Shown piece by piece: positions 13,258-26,289 of a stretch of DNA of 64,000 nt. This DNA comes from Odobenus rosmarus divergens. Its lineage: Eukaryota; Chordata; Mammalia; Carnivora; Odobenidae. The first letter of the stretch is position 1. Each line of letters opens with the position of its first letter. The stretch lies in NCBI RefSeq assembly GCF_000321225.1, contig NW_004451419.1, positions 51,791 through 115,790 on the forward strand, written 5' to 3'. Made by a program: the position numbers and the translations under genes. The notes under the pieces were generated by a model that was given only the letters and a program-made list of their open reading frames with translations, did not search any database and had not been told where the DNA came from.

Positions 13258-13760
13258 AGCGGCACTTAAAATAAAACCTCCGTCTCTCACCCTGGTCTAC
13301 GAGGTAGGACATGATCTGTCTGCTCGTCCGACCTCATGTCCCACAGCATTGCCCCCCTCGAATCCTATCCTTCCTATTCTTGGAAAGCCCCCGCTCTCCC
13401 TCCACCCCACCCCCCTGGTCTTTGCCCTTGCTGGTCCCTATCCCTGGAATTCCCAGCCCCTAGGTGTCTGCACAGCTGGCTCTTTCTCCCCCTTCAGGTC
13501 TCGACTCAGACATCACCTCCTCCAGGAGGCCCTCGCCGAGTCTGTGTAAAATCCCCCTCCCCTAGTCCTTCACACCTCATCAACGGAGCCATTCTCTCAA
13601 AGAATTTCTCACCATCTGAAATTACTACGTTGTTCACCTATTTGTTGACTGTCTGTCTTCCCAGACCACCACACAGACACTACTGGGGCAGGGCCCAGGT
13701 CTACTCTGCTCAAGTACCCAGTACACAGTAGGTGCTCAATAAATACCTGAGAAGAAAGGA
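13258..13760 (+). mobile_element. LINE-2 3' end
   Basis: The order of motifs matches the L2 3' end: 'CACTTAAAATAAAACCTCCG', 'GGTCTTTGCCCTTGCTGGTC', 'CAGGTCTCGACTCAGACATC', 'CACCATCTGAAATTACTACG' and 'GTAGGTGCTCAATAAATACC'. The open frames here are fragments of the repeat. Confidence 0.85.
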
Positions 13761-15528
13761 AGGCAGGATGGGGGAGGGCAGGAGGGGGGAAGAGAGAGAA
13801 TGGGAGACCTGTCTAAGTTCCTCATGCCCATATCCATGCTGCAGCTCCAGACACTCAAGTTAAGAGTCAGCTAACCCGGGCAGCAGACCCAGAGCCATCC
13901 CCACCCTCCATCAACACCACCACAGCGGGTACTGTGTGTCGCTTGACATGAGCCCCCATGAGGCCGGTCATGGCTATTCAGAAAAGCCGGGGCCTCTACT
14001 GATGAAGTGAGCAGGGACTCGGCAGCCACTTTCTCCAAAGCTTGTACCATCACTGAGAATGCTTCTCTCTGAGTCAGGTTTAGGGCTCTTACCTTTATTA
14101 TTAACATTATAGGGTATAATAATAGGTCTGCGAAAAATAGCCAACATCTATAGAATTCTGCCTCCCAGCATCCGGCCCTGACTTTGGGTCCTGGGGTACA
14201 GAGGTGCCCATGTCACAGGGTCAGGGGTCCACACTGAGCTGGGGAGAGGATCCGTTCTGCCCTGTGTGGAAAATCCCTTCCCCTTGCTCTGCAAGGAGTA
14301 GGGGCCCAGGTCAAACCAACCATGGACGATTCCCCCTAAATCCCACTTTCTCCTTCTGGCAAGAAGAAAGCAATATTGATTCTGTAGGCTCTGGGGATGG
14401 TAAATTTGCCCCTGTCAGGCAGGCTCTGCCAGACTGGGGAGAAAATAAACCACTCCAGCACCTAAATCTAGTAAACCGGGGAGAGGTGGCAGCCAAGATT
14501 GCCGCAGGGAGGGGAGGTAGGGGCCGGGAGAGATTTACGGGGCACCAGCAGGAGAGAAATGCGGGTGGTTGAGCCCATTCTTCTGTCAACCCCAGATTTA
14601 TACACTCCAGGCCTAGTGCACTGTCCCCATGGGACCTCAGGGACCTTTTGGCCTCCCCTCCTAGCCTTGGGGAGATTAATGATACAGAGAGGAGGTGAGT
14701 GTTGGTGTATCACTGTAGGTGTGGGTGTGGGTGTGCCTGTGTGTGTTTGGATATATGTGTGAATCATGTGTCTTTGTGTGTTGGCCTCAGTGCATTTGCG
14801 TATTTTGTGCATGTATGCGTTCGTGTTTCTCTTTGGCTCTGCCTTTCAAATATATGCTATCAGTATCCCTTTCAAATACCCTTTTGGGAATTTGCTATGA
14901 GGTCCATGTTCCCCTCCTCTACTGGACATCATGAAGCCTCATCTTCCTTTCCTGAATGTTGAGCCACTGCTTCCCATGCTGACCACAGAGCAAATCTTGG
15001 AGGTGGTCTTGGGTTATATTCAGGGATAAATGAAAATCTGTGTTGGCGATATGCCAAGAAAATGAGATGGGTGGTCTCAAGCCTCTATCTGGCGAATACC
15101 CTCCCCCTTCTTTCCTGTAAGTCAGTTCTGATTAGAGCAAAGCTTTTAAAACCCTGTGTCTATAGTCTTTTTTTTTTTTTTTCTTTCAACGTGCAGCCTT
15201 TCAGTTCTCTCTTCCTCTGCCTCATGACCCGGACACTACATAATGAGACGGCAGCATCAGAAAATGCAAAGCAGCCTGAGTCCTTAAATTATTACATGAA
15301 GGAACACCACCTAGAGGGTCGACTGACCTCCACCAGAATTCATCTAGGAGAAATAAAGCTTTGTCGTGTGAAGCCACAGAGATTTCTGGGTTTGCTTGTT
15401 ACTGCAGCATTAGTGGGCTTATCCTGACTAATATATCACTGGTGAGAAACACAAAAATACTTTGCAATATGCTGGACATATTTTCAAGATCCTACTCACC
15501 TCCGAAACATAGAGATCCTAACCTCTTC
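13761..15528. other. Intergenic stretch, mostly unique
   Basis: It contains a polypurine tract (13750-13805), TG-rich sequence (14700-14830), a T-run (15169-15182) and a possible old LTR-like repeat at 15.2-15.4 kb. No gene signal was recognised. Confidence 0.5.
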
Positions 15529-15727
15529 GGGCACCTGGGTGGCTCAGTCAGTTAAGCATCTGCCTTCAGCTCAGGTCATGATCCCTGGGTCCTGGGATAG
15601 AGCCCCACACTGGGGTCCCTGCTTAGCGGGGAGCCTGCTCTCCCTCTTCCTCTGCCACTCCCCCTGCCTGTGTTTGCTCTCTCTCTCTCTCAAATAAATA
15701 AATTAAATCTTAAAAAAAAAAAAAAAA
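15529..15727 (+). mobile_element. CAN-SINE
   Basis: Full-length copy with an imperfect duplication, CTAACCTCTT (15518-15527) and CTAGCCTCTT (15728-15737), so it has had time to diverge. Confidence 0.95.
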
Positions 15728-16189
15728 CTAGCCTCTTACGATTGCATGGCCCTAATTCTTTCCCCAGTCATACCACTGGAATCTCTACAAAGATGAAATC
15801 TCATCCTGACATTGCCAACCAACCCTCCAGAGGGTTAGGAGATAAGTCTAAAGATACTGTCAGGCCCTCCCAGAATGGTAAAGCATGAAACTGAGGGTTG
15901 TTTTTTGTTTGTTTTGTTTTTTGTTTTTTACTGTGACCATGAGGCTTCTATATTTACTACCCACCTCAGAACTCAGCCAACTGCATGTCACCCTGCGCTG
16001 GGCAACTGTTCCCAACCCAATCCAAACCCCTTCTCTCCAGAGGCCTTTCTATGATCAAGACTCTCCCATTTAAGGAAATCACTTTGAAATTAACCACAGA
16101 AGAATCCCCAGAAGTGCCCCCTTGGTTTCACGCAAGGCAGGTGCCTGGAGGGGTTTATCCTGGCTCTTATCCAGGTAAACTGGTCACTC

Positions 16190-16360
16190 ATATCTAACTG
16201 GAGTGTCAGTGACCTAGGTTCAAATCCCCACTCTGGCATGTCCTAGCAGTGTGAACTCTGACAAGTTTCTTAGCCTCTCTGGGCCTCAAGTCCCTCATCT
16301 GTAAAATGTGGACCATAAGAGTACCTACCATAGGGTTACCCTGAGGAACTACAGAACATG
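16190..16360 (+). mobile_element. MIR
   Basis: Well-preserved 'GGTTCAAATCCCCACTCTGG', 'CTGGGCCTCAAGTCCCTCAT' and 'CTGTAAAATGTGGACCATAA' in order. Confidence 0.85.
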
Positions 16361-18099
16361 AAACTAGTTCTCCAAGCTTAAATGAATCAGAGTAGCCCTT
16401 TGTGTAAGCAGAATGGGGAAATACACTGTATTCAAAAATCCTTTTCCTCCCTGATCTGGCAAAGTGTCAGTATTTTTGCCATTAGAGTCACCAGTTTGTG
16501 TTAGGATATTGCCTCTAGAAATAAACTTGACCTGAGAAAACAGCCCTTTGACTCACTGTTGCTCTCTAGCTAAGACTGGCTTCTCAGGTGTGTCACTGCT
16601 ATTGAGAATGGGAGACAATGAGACAGGGGACGAGTGGATTTTGATGATGAGAAGGAGAACCCGTGCTTGGGCATTGCTGGAGAAGCCCTGGTTGAGTGAT
16701 AAGAAGCCCCAAGCACTAAAGAGACAGCATGAAGGCAGGGTATGAATCACATCTCCACTTGAGGCCCCTGTTTCTTCCTGCATAAAAGCCACAGGATGCA
16801 TTGAGAGTCTAAAGTGACTGCACACATTTTAAATTGTGGTGTACTTGTTATCACTGCTATCGCCATAACCATTACGATCCGCCCTACCCACAAACGTCCT
16901 TCTAAGACCACCCCTCCCTCAGTGCTCCTCACACCTTCTCCTTCCTGGAGCCCCAGACCATGCGGCTGGATGAATCAAAACCAACACTCTCCAATTTCCA
17001 GGCCTCTCCTGGAATCGCTGTTTGTTCTCCAAGAGGGTGGGCTTTAATTCCTTTGTAGGTGAAAGCCTGGCTTCCATTCCCTCTCTGCTGTCATGGAAAC
17101 CGGGGCACTGGCAACTTGGCACGGCAACAAGAACGCGGCTTTCTTCTTTCACTGAGCAGAGGAAAGGCTGAGACAACTTCAGCGCAGGAGGAGGAGAACT
17201 TACAGTTGATTTGATCTCCCTTTGTGAAGGAACAGCCACCCAGAAGTGCCAACAGAAAGAAGGTGCCACCCAGAGCTGCTCACCCACGGAGCCCGGGAAC
17301 TGACTTCAGAACCATGGAAAGCTCCCTAAGACTTAAAGGGTGAGCGAGGAGGCTACAGCATATCTTGACTTCTACAGAAAGCAGAGTATTCAAGATGGGG
17401 ACTGGGCTCTGTTTAAGAGCGCCAGAACCACAGAGAGGAAATGTGAAGTATCATTTAGTTCTCAGTTCCTAAAAGTGTGCTCCAAGGGCCCCGGCATCAG
17501 AATCACCTGGAGCACTGTTCCTTCTGACACCTGAATCATTTTCTGCAGGGCGGAGCCCTAGATTGTGCATTTTAACACATTGTCTCAAATAATTCCGATG
17601 CACCTCAAGGCTTGAGGCCAAGTGATTTAGTGCCACACTCATATTTTTCAGATGGGAAAATAGGCTAGTCAAAGTGAAGTACATTGCCCCAGTTCAAACA
17701 GCAGGTTGAAACGAGAATCCCTGTGTCCCAATTACCAAGATTTCTCTAAACCATCCAGTACTGCTCTGGGTCCCACTTCAAAACCCTACCCTAAGTATCT
17801 GTGCTGATGGCTCTGGCAAGCACATGAGCAAATCAGGCCTGTGGTCATCTCTCTGAGAGTTCTCTTCTATGACACAAATTCTCCCTGGGAAACGCAAATT
17901 GTCTTACCACCATATTCATATCCCCGGAACCTAATGCACACACAGTTGCTCAGTACAAACCTAATGCACACACAGTTGCTCAGTACATGTTGGCTGCACT
18001 AACTAATCGATCCATGTACTAATGGATGGATGAACTGCTCAACAATGGGGGGGGGAGTCTCTTTAGTGCAGCTATAATAAAAATATACATTTATTGAGC
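16361..18099. other. Intergenic stretch, mostly unique
   Basis: An hAT-like fragment lies around 17460-17600 ('CATCAGAATCACCTGGAGCA'). A 30-base perfect tandem duplication lies at 17928-17987. Nothing else was recognised. Confidence 0.55.
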
Positions 18100-18315
18100 A
18101 AGCCTTATATGCCTATTACAGGGCTAGGAAATCAACATTCATAGGCCCATTGAGTTTGTACAACAACCTAACGAGATAGGCACTGTTATTGTCCTCAGTC
18201 CAAAGATGAAGACATACAGCTTAGAGAAGGTTAGTAATTTACCCATGGGGCACAGAGCTGTGGCAGAGCTGGGATTCAAACCCAAGTATACTGAATCCAA
18301 AGGCAGAGTTCCAAG
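18100..18315 (-). mobile_element. MIR-related repeat, antisense
   Basis: The wording 'GGCAGAGCTGGGATTCAAAC' and the preceding 'GGTTAGTAATTTACCCATGG' is an antisense MIR core; the extension upstream is less certain. Confidence 0.65.
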
Positions 18316-18459
18316 CCACATTTTCTGGACACATCAGGAAAAAGCAGTTGTCCTTATGAATGCACTGGGAAGAAGGTGAAACAAAAGACCATCCAGGCCC
18401 CTGTGATGTGTTTGGTCCCTAGCTAGAGCCTCTGCTTGGGTCTTACCAAAGAGAGGTTA

Positions 18460-18484
18460 AATCCATCCATCCATCCATCCATTT
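18460..18484 (+). repeat. (ATCC)n microsatellite
   Basis: Five or so ATCC units in a row. Confidence 0.9.
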
Positions 18485-21181
18485 CTTCATTCTGCAAACG
18501 TTTGTTGGCCACCTCGTATGTGCCAGGCCCTGTTCTAAAGACTGGGGTAGAGTAGTGAACAAGATAGACAAGGTCTCTGTTTAGTAAAGGGAGACAGCAC
18601 ACAAAGAACCAACGGGCCCTGTGATATCAGGCCGCGACGAGGGCTCCGGAGAATAGAGCGAGGCAAAGGGTTTGGAGAGTGCCCGGAGAAAAACAGCCAA
18701 GAGAGCCGCCGACGCACAGCAGCGGTGTCTGCAAGAACCCCAAACAATGAGCTAAAGAATAACAGGCCAGGCAGCCCACTGTTCGGATCAGAACCACCCA
18801 ACCTTCTCAGGGATTTCTCTCCACTGAACCAGGCTTAGGTCATCTTGTTTTTTCTCTTTTAACAGAATCACTGCTGCATCGACAGGACTCGAACCTGAGA
18901 GCTGGAGGCTGTGACCGATGCTCCATTCCAGGGCCTGGCCTGGGCCTTTCTTCTGGCCAAGCCGGCACTGCTGGGAACAGTGAGGGCTGGCTGGAATGCA
19001 CGCTCGCGGCTCAGAAAGAAGAATAGAGGCCCGTCCATGGACAACTGTCAGCTGGGACTCTCTGGAGACAGGTAAGAGAAGCTTTCTAAATCTAACATTA
19101 GGAATAAAAGGGGACATGCAAGGGTGCGGAGTGTTTTAAAGAACCCAGGGTGGGGACAGGCCGGGACTGAGGAGAGACCTGAATGAGCAGCAGGAGGCTC
19201 TCAGGATGCCCGCTTCCTCTCCACCTCTGCCCCTCAGCCTCTTTCTCTCCCGGCACGTGGGCTGTCCAGTTTATGTGACAAGCTATAGGATAGCTGTCTA
19301 CAGCTCCCGACTTTTATCGTTTTGCTCAAAATCATCCTTTTGACACTAAACCTTCACAGTCCCAGTCTCAAAGGGAAGAGGTTGGACTTGTCCCATCTGG
19401 GGCTAGGGGCTTCCACTTTGGCCAGTCAGCTCTGGACAGGGAGAGGGGAACTTCATTGAACAATTAGGGGGAACCTGTGTATCAGAGAAGCAATGGGGGA
19501 ACTGTTTTCAGGAATAACAGAATCAGTGAGAGCTCTGCAGAATCTCATAAACTTGCCATGACAATTATATATCCCGGACCCTAAAAAACAAAGAAAATGC
19601 ATACTCCAAGGGCTGAGCAATGTGACCAGGGGAGAACTTGGGGTCCATCCTTCATGGAAGCCAGTGATGGGGATGAGAGAGTTAAGTCAAACCCGCAAAT
19701 TTTGAAAAGCACCCAACTTCCACTCAGTAGTCATTGAAATGGCCTCCATAAAGCTCCGAGGCAAAATTATAGATCATCATTTTAATTGAGTGCAATTGGC
19801 TATACATTAATATTCATGATTATTAGAGCAGCTAATTTTCCTCTTTACAGAAAGTGAGTGGGGCATCATTTCAGCTGCTACTTACTTTTCCTCCCTTAGA
19901 TTTCTGTGGGGGAGGGTGAAAGAATAAAAGGCATGGCTCTTGAAATCAGCCATCACTTTCTGAATGTTGGGTAATTATTAGGATTTTTAATTGCTCTGAC
20001 CTCTAAGAAGGGGACTGGAGAGAAGCATCTTATGAATATAAAAAATACACACATCCATGAGTCTCCAGAAGTGGCTCCTTCGGCTAGATGAAAGCAGATT
20101 GTCTAAATGAGAATCCTATCCATTCCTCAGCCCTACTAACCTGCCAGGGCTGATGGTAACAACGACAACGATGACAGTAACAGTAACGATCGCCATCAGA
20201 GCCCAAGTGTGATAAGGACGGTAACCGCCTGAGGGCTCAGCCAACATGGGCTAGGAGAGAATAGGCAGGGTGACAAGGGCGTCCATGCAAAGGCAGGGGT
20301 GGCCAGCCTTAACAGGACAACTGTTTTGTCGGCCAGACAATTAAATCTATTGAGGATAATGGCAGCCAGATTTCTCATCATCAGAAGGGAGTTAGATCAG
20401 AAGGGAGAAAAAATCAGGATGAACTCTGCCGTGACAGATTAGAATCAGAGGTATCAACGTGACTTTATGGTTTTCAATATATGGGGGAAAAATCTAGAAA
20501 CAAATACAGATGTAAACATGTATATGTGTGCGTTTACACAGGTGCACACACATGCGTGCACACGCTCACACGTCCCCTAGCTCTGTCCCTGGAGGGGCTC
20601 TCAGCACTGTGACGCCCCAACAGCAATACACACAGGAACACCAAAATCTTTACTTCTAGATATTCTGCACTAAACTGACCCAGGGCCCCCTTGAGAAATG
20701 GCTGATTCCAGGGCTGGCGCAGGGAGAGTACAGGATGAGCCTAGAGCATCTTGCTTTGCCAGAACGCAGCACAGTGCGCAGGGTAAAATGGAGTTCATAT
20801 CAAGGGACACAGAAGGCAGCTTTAGGAAGGGACTCTCACTGGCCAAAAATAAGGCAATTGGAGCACTAAAATAAATGATGAGAGTAATGGATTAAGTCCG
20901 CTAAGTAAAATAGCAAGGAATGAGTTCTTACTGATATGAAATGAGTGAATGAATGAAGTATTTAGTCATGACATGTACATAGTTTCAAAGAACCTTTCCA
21001 CAAAAACACTAAGAGGGAGAGAGTAACTTCACAGCAAAGAAACTCAGCAGAAGCCACTTTAGTCACTGACCAAAGTGAACACACCAGTAAGGGGACAAAT
21101 GGAAACCACATGCCACCTGGCGGGATTCAATGAGGACACAGCATCGCTCATGTGCCAGTCCTGCCAAACATGCACAACCTG
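18485..21181. other. Intergenic stretch with a unique AT-rich block
   Basis: No coding exon was identified. An antisense MIR-like segment with a tRNA-type B box lies around 18880-18930. The block 19735-20010 is discussed as a candidate conserved element. CA/TG-rich sequence lies at about 20510-20575. Confidence 0.55.
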
Positions 21182-21191
21182 AGCTAATCTT

Positions 21192-21414
21192 TTTTTAAAA
21201 AGATTTATCTATTTGAGAGAGAGAGAGAGAGAGCATGTGCATGCACCCGCAGAGGAGGGAGGAGGAGAGGGGCAGAGGGAGAGGATCTTAAGCCGACTCC
21301 CCACTGAGCGTGGAGCCCGATGTGGGGTTCGATCTCACGACCCATGAGATCATGGCCTGAGCCGAAACCAAGAGTCAGACAGACGCTCGACGGACTGAGC
21401 CACCCAGGGGCCCC
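21192..21414 (-). mobile_element. CAN-SINE
   Basis: Antisense copy from T-rich/GA-repeat tail to 'CTGAGCCACCCAGGGGCCCC'. The duplication AGCTAATCTT occurs at 21182-21191 and 21424-21433. Confidence 0.95.
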
Positions 21415-21853
21415 ACGACCCGAAGCTAATCTTGAGGGAAAGTCAGACAAACCCAAACTGAGGAACATTCTACAAAATGATGGACCTGTCCCCTTCAAAA
21501 GATTGAAGAATGCTTGGACTGAAGGAGACTCAAGAGACGGGACACCTACAGGCACCCTTCTACTACAAAGGACATTATTGAGACAACCAGCAAAACCGGA
21601 ATGGGGTCTGAGGATTAGAGGTTAGTAATGTATCAGGGTTAACATCCTGATCCTAATAGTTTTATTGTGATTATCCAGGAGCCTTCCTGTTTTAGGGAAA
21701 TAAATTCTACTATATTCAGGGATGATGGGTCATCAGGTTGGCAGCCTTCTTTCAAGTGGCTCTGGGGGAAAAAAGTTACTTGTATTGAACTTGCAGTTTT
21801 TCTATAATTATAGTAACTACCAATTTGAGTGCCTACTGTATGCTGTGCACTTT

Positions 21854-22056
21854 TTTCCTTTCTTTTAAAGATTTTATTTATTTATTTGAGAGACAGAGAG
21901 AGAGTGTGAGTGGGGGGCGGAGCAGAGGGAGAAGGACAAGAAGACTCCATGCTGAGTGCAGAGCCAGACGTGGGGCTCCATCCCAGGACCCTGAGATCAC
22001 AGCCTGAGCCAAAATCAAGAGTTGGACGCCCAACCGACTGAGTCACCCAGGCACCC
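21854..22056 (-). mobile_element. CAN-SINE
   Basis: Antisense copy ending 'GAGTCACCCAGGCACCCC'. The flanks 'GCTGTGCACTTTT' and 'GCCATGCACTTTT' look like a diverged target duplication. Confidence 0.95.
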
Positions 22057-23189
22057 CTGCCATGCACTTTTCATCACTCTGTTTCTACCTTACAGATACT
22101 CTTAGAAGATATTTCTAGTTTCCTTCCCATTTTACAGATGAGGAAGCGGAAGCTCACGGAGGTTAAGCATTATGCACAAGACTGTTACTTCTTTCATTCT
22201 ACAAGTACCCACTGCATCTCTGGGGGCTGTGCCAGGCACTGGTACATATAGCAAGGAATAAAATAAGCATGCCCTACCTTCATGAAGCCTCCAGTCTAGG
22301 AAGGCTATAGGCAATAACCAGGAAAGCAAACAAGGAAACAGTTCCAGGGGGTGACGAGGGCCATGAAGGTACCAACAAGAGGTATGAAGGAAGGTAATGT
22401 TGGGGAGTAAAGGATGATAAGCCAGGTCATGTGGGCCTTTATAGAATTCAGACTGGATTCGAAATCAATGGGAAATCATGGACATGATTTATGCAGGGAG
22501 TGACAGGATCTGATTCATATTTTAAAGGAACTCCCTGATTGTAGAGAGATATTAGATGGAGCAAGAAGAGGAAATGTAGGGGCTAAAGAGCTGCTAAGTG
22601 GCAAAGCTGATGTCCCCCTGGCCCCACCAACATCTCTCTGACCTCACTCTCTTGTCACTTAGAGCAGGCACTCTGGGTGCCCTTCCATATTCTTCCACAC
22701 TTAACATATCTGGACACCCTGGCCCAACTTCCAACTGCCATGCCAGGTCCAGCTCCTTGCCTTGGGCTTTCTCCAGCTTTCTCCAGCTGCCCAGGGCAGG
22801 TCAGCAGTGCCTGGAATCAATGCTGTCTATGCCACTTGGGAGAACATCCCTCCAGGGATGATTTGTTAGAGTTAGCGGATAAATACCACAGCTCCCTGGC
22901 TCAGGAAGAATTTAGCAAAATGAGCCACTTCATAGCAATTGGGGCAGTCCATGTTGCATAGAGATTAAAGATGGGGGCTCCCTCTGGAATTAAATGAGAT
23001 CTGGGTTCTAACCCCAGTTCTGCCACTTAGTGGGAGATGGAAGTGAGAGGTGTATAGGCTTCTTAAGCTAGAGCCAGTGACGACCCCCCTCCTTTATGTT
23101 GCTGGAACATCTTCGGTTTTAGGTCTTCCCGACAGGGAGCACCAACCAGCAATGGCCAACAGAATTTTCTGCCAAACGGGGAGCGTTCT
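22057..23189. other. Intergenic stretch between transposons
   Basis: MIR-like pieces lie around 22080-22320 and 22975-23035 ('GGGTTCTAACCCCAGTTCTG'). No gene signal was recognised. Confidence 0.5.
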
Positions 23190-23395
23190 TTATCTGTACT
23201 ATCCAGTAGAGTAGCTACTAGTCACATGTGGCTGTTGAGTACTTAAAATCTGATTAATACAGTTGAAGGACTGAAGTTTTTGTTTTGTTTTGTTTTGAGG
23301 AACTGAAGTTTTCATTTTACTTCATTTTAATTAATCTGAATGCAAATAGCCACACTTGGCTAGTTGCTTCCATATTGGGCAGTGCTCTCTACATG
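23190..23395 (+). mobile_element. hAT-type DNA transposon remnant
   Basis: The two ends, 'CTGTACTATCCAGTAGAGTA' with 'CACATGTGGCTGTTGAGTAC', and 'GCCACACTTGGCTAGTTGCT' with 'TCCATATTGGGCAGTGCTCT', form imperfect terminal inverted repeats. Confidence 0.6.
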
Positions 23396-23615
23396 CTGGG
23401 AAAAACGCTAGGGCACATCCCGCTGGAATGGGCATCCGCACCCAGCTTCCGAGCTCTCCGGACAAAGGCAGCAGGTGGGAGCAGCAAACCACACATCCAA
23501 AGACACGTGACCCCGTCCCTGGGTCCCCAGGATCACCTCCTTTGTCGTGTCTACACAGTGCTGGTTTCTTTACAGAGATGCACACGAATTTTCATGAGAA
23601 CATACAGTGCTAAAC

Positions 23616-23618
<3 letters not shown>

Positions 23619-23653
<35 letters not shown>
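23619..23653 (+). repeat. (CT)n microsatellite
   Basis: Seventeen or so perfect CT units. Confidence 0.95.
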
Positions 23654-23655
<2 letters not shown>

Positions 23656-25029
23656 CTCCTGACACAATTCTCCCTCTAATAAGATTTTCCCCTGCTGGCC
23701 CATTTTCGCAGCAGCTGTGCTAAAAAGCCATCTTCTGATTGAGCTGCGACTTACGTAAGGGAAGGGCGGGAAGCCTGAGGCAGGAAGTCAGAGGGACTCA
23801 GGTCTGTTTTCTCACCTTTGGGGACAGCCAGGTGATATAATCCAAAGACCACTTCCCTAACTCCCACTGCGAGGCCAGCTGACCGGCACCTGCCGGGGCC
23901 GCTTGTAATCAACAATGTTGCCAACGGACGGCGCCTCGGCCGTGGGTCAGGCAGGCCTGGGGCCCTTGCTTCTCTGGAGTGAACTTTCTGTTGCCCTTTA
24001 GGAGGAGTGAAAACAGAGACCCATTTCTTGAGAGAAGCTGGGCGGAATTTATTCTCTCATGGGAGATTATGAGAGGCACATTGGTGGTCTGAAAGCTCTT
24101 CAGGCGAGCCGAGCAGAGGGGATGCTTTTCCTTCTCCCTTCATCCTCCAGCCCTGGTCTCTGTAGCCCCCACAGGTCACGGACTCCATCCCTTTCTCGCT
24201 GCCTCCACAGCATAGACTCCAGCCCAACCAGCAGCTTCACCTCTCAGCTGGAGGAATGAAATCAGCTTCTGCATGCCGCCCACCCCGCAACTCCCAATCA
24301 CGCCCTACACAGAGTAACCACCGGTGGGCAGGACAGGCCCTGTGCCGGGGCAGTAACAACCAATCCTCAAAAGTTAGTTACTCAGAACAATCAGGGTTGA
24401 GGTCTTGCTCAGGTTCCATTCAGCTAGGACATCGGCTCCACGTCCCCACGTGCAGGATGCCACCACCGCCACACACAGCGCCAACCCCCCCGCCCCCACC
24501 AGGCCAGGCTGGGACAGAGGTCAGGAGGCTGCAGAATCTCTAAGGGGACAGATCACCACTTCTGTGGATTGCATTTAAACAGTTTATGTCCAGAAGAAAA
24601 CCGCGGCGCACACACACAGGGATACGCCCTCCCTGATTTAGCAAGTGGTCTATTCCTTCTCCCCTGGGGCCAAGAATGACGCGACAGGGAGTCCCGAGCC
24701 CTGACTGAGGTTTTGCTTTATAGTTGCTAGGATTGTGGAAAGGAGGTGTTTGTGGATAGGCCGCACTGGTCTTTTACTGTTGAAATGAAGATTTCACAGC
24801 AGGAGCAGAATCATCTGATAAACAGGGAGGAGGAAACGTTCCCTGACCTTGCCAGTGCCTCTTTCGCCCCCTCATGGGCAATTTTCCTGGCCAGGAAGAG
24901 ATTAAAAAGGTGGCTCTTTTTTTTTCCCCCCTTAAAGCAGCATGAACCAAAGCAGGGGCCTGAGTTCCTGAGCTTCTCTCTAATATGGGAAGAGGAAGGC
25001 AGTGGGGGCAAGCCAGGGGGCCAGGGTGT
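23654..25029. other. Intergenic stretch, moderately GC-rich, unique
   Basis: No repeat or gene was recognised. Proline-rich open frames at 24.3-24.5 kb come from C-rich low-complexity DNA. Confidence 0.5.
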
Positions 25030-25190
25030 GGGCAGTAATCCCAGTTCCGCCAATTAACATCTGTGTGTGATTTGGCCTCGGTCTCCCCATCTGTAAAATG
25101 GGCATACAAATAAGGTTGTTTGAGGATTAAATGGTAGAGTGAAAGCAAGGTGCCTTGCATACAGGAGGCGCTTGATATTAGGAAGAGTTT
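25030..25190 (+). mobile_element. MIR fragment
   Basis: It has 'CGGTCTCCCCATCTGTAAAA' and 'GAGGATTAAATGGTAGAGTG', and ends 'ATACAGGAGGCGCTTGATAT'. Confidence 0.8.
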
Positions 25191-25539
25191 TTACAGTTGG
25201 GGGTTGCTTTGGCTCTTGATGTGTCTGCCCCATGCCTCTACAAAGCCCTGATTTCTTTGTGTTTCTCACTGAATCCAGCAGGGGTTGGACGTACAGCTCA
25301 GTACCATTCCCAGCGCTCCCTCTCTTCCTTGATCAGTCTTCAGGCCACCCTTTGAGGGAGCTTTTCAGTGCAAATTAGGCCCTGCCCCTGTCCTGGTTAA
25401 AATTTTTCAGGGACCCTGCATTCCAGGAGATAATGAATAAGTCATTAGCACCTGTGGCCACGCCCCCCCACCTCTGCCACCCCACTCCTGCCCTCCCCAC
25501 CCTCTGACCCGCGCCTCCAGCCAGGCTGAGCTCTCTGCC

Positions 25540-25745
25540 CTTGTGAATTTTCCAGACTCCATCCTACATGCTGCTCTCTGCTTTCCTCCCCTCTGCCCCT
25601 TGGTCCACGGCTGCCTATTCTCCTCCTCTCTGTCCTCACCTCCTTGAGGGCAGGGGCCTTGCCTGCCTCCCTCCCTGCCATGCCCCAGGGGCCTAGGATG
25701 GCGCCTGGCACAACAATAGGCACTCAATTACTAAAGGGAATGAGT
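25540..25745 (+). mobile_element. LINE-2 3' end fragment
   Basis: The motif 'CCTTGAGGGCAGGGGCCTTG' followed by 'GGCGCCTGGCACAACAATAG' and 'GCACTCAATTACTAAAGG' is the L2 terminus. Confidence 0.75.
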
Positions 25746-25859
25746 GAGTGAGTAAGTGGGCTTCTCCTGCCTCCGTGGTATCTACAGAATGGGTATTACA
25801 AATCGAGCGTGGCTGGCAGGAAGAGGTAGGGCAGACCAGGAGACACCCTTAAGGACACT

Positions 25860-26250
25860 CACCCCAGAAATGGAGGTGATGGAGAAGAAATCAGGCACGG
25901 ACCCATGCTACAAAGTGGATGGGCCTCAGAAATGCTCTGCTAAGTGAAAGAAGCCAGACACGAAAGGCCACAGAGTGTACAATTTCATACATATGAGCTG
26001 CCAAGAATAAGCAAATCTGTAAAATGGAAAACAGATGAGCAGATTAGCAGTTTCCAGGGGCTGGGGGAATGGCCTGGGGAGGGGAGGGGGGTTGCTAATG
26101 GGAAGTGGGCTTCTCTTTGGGCTGGTTAACATGTTCTGGAATTAAAGAGTGGCAATGGCTGTACAACCTAGTGAGTATACTAAAACCACTCAATTTTACA
26201 CCTCAAAAAAGGCAAATGTTATGACATGTGGATTATAGCTCAGTAAAAAA
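25860..26250 (+). mobile_element. LINE-1 3' end fragment
   Basis: The pattern 'GTGAAAGAAGCCAGACACGA', 'TTTCCAGGGGCTGGGGGAAT', 'CCACTCAATTTTACACCTCA' and 'TGTGGATTATAGCTCAGTAA' is an L1 3' untranslated end. It is followed by GATA-rich and poly(T) sequence. Confidence 0.8.
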
Positions 26251-26289
26251 GATGATAGATAGATAGATGGATAGATTTTTTTTTTTTTT

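Noticed and set aside
17340..17534. Possible small gene near 17.3 kb with an upstream GC-containing segment
   Set aside because: The frame runs into an hAT-like repeat fragment, has no recognisable motif and the upstream DNA lacks a CpG island.
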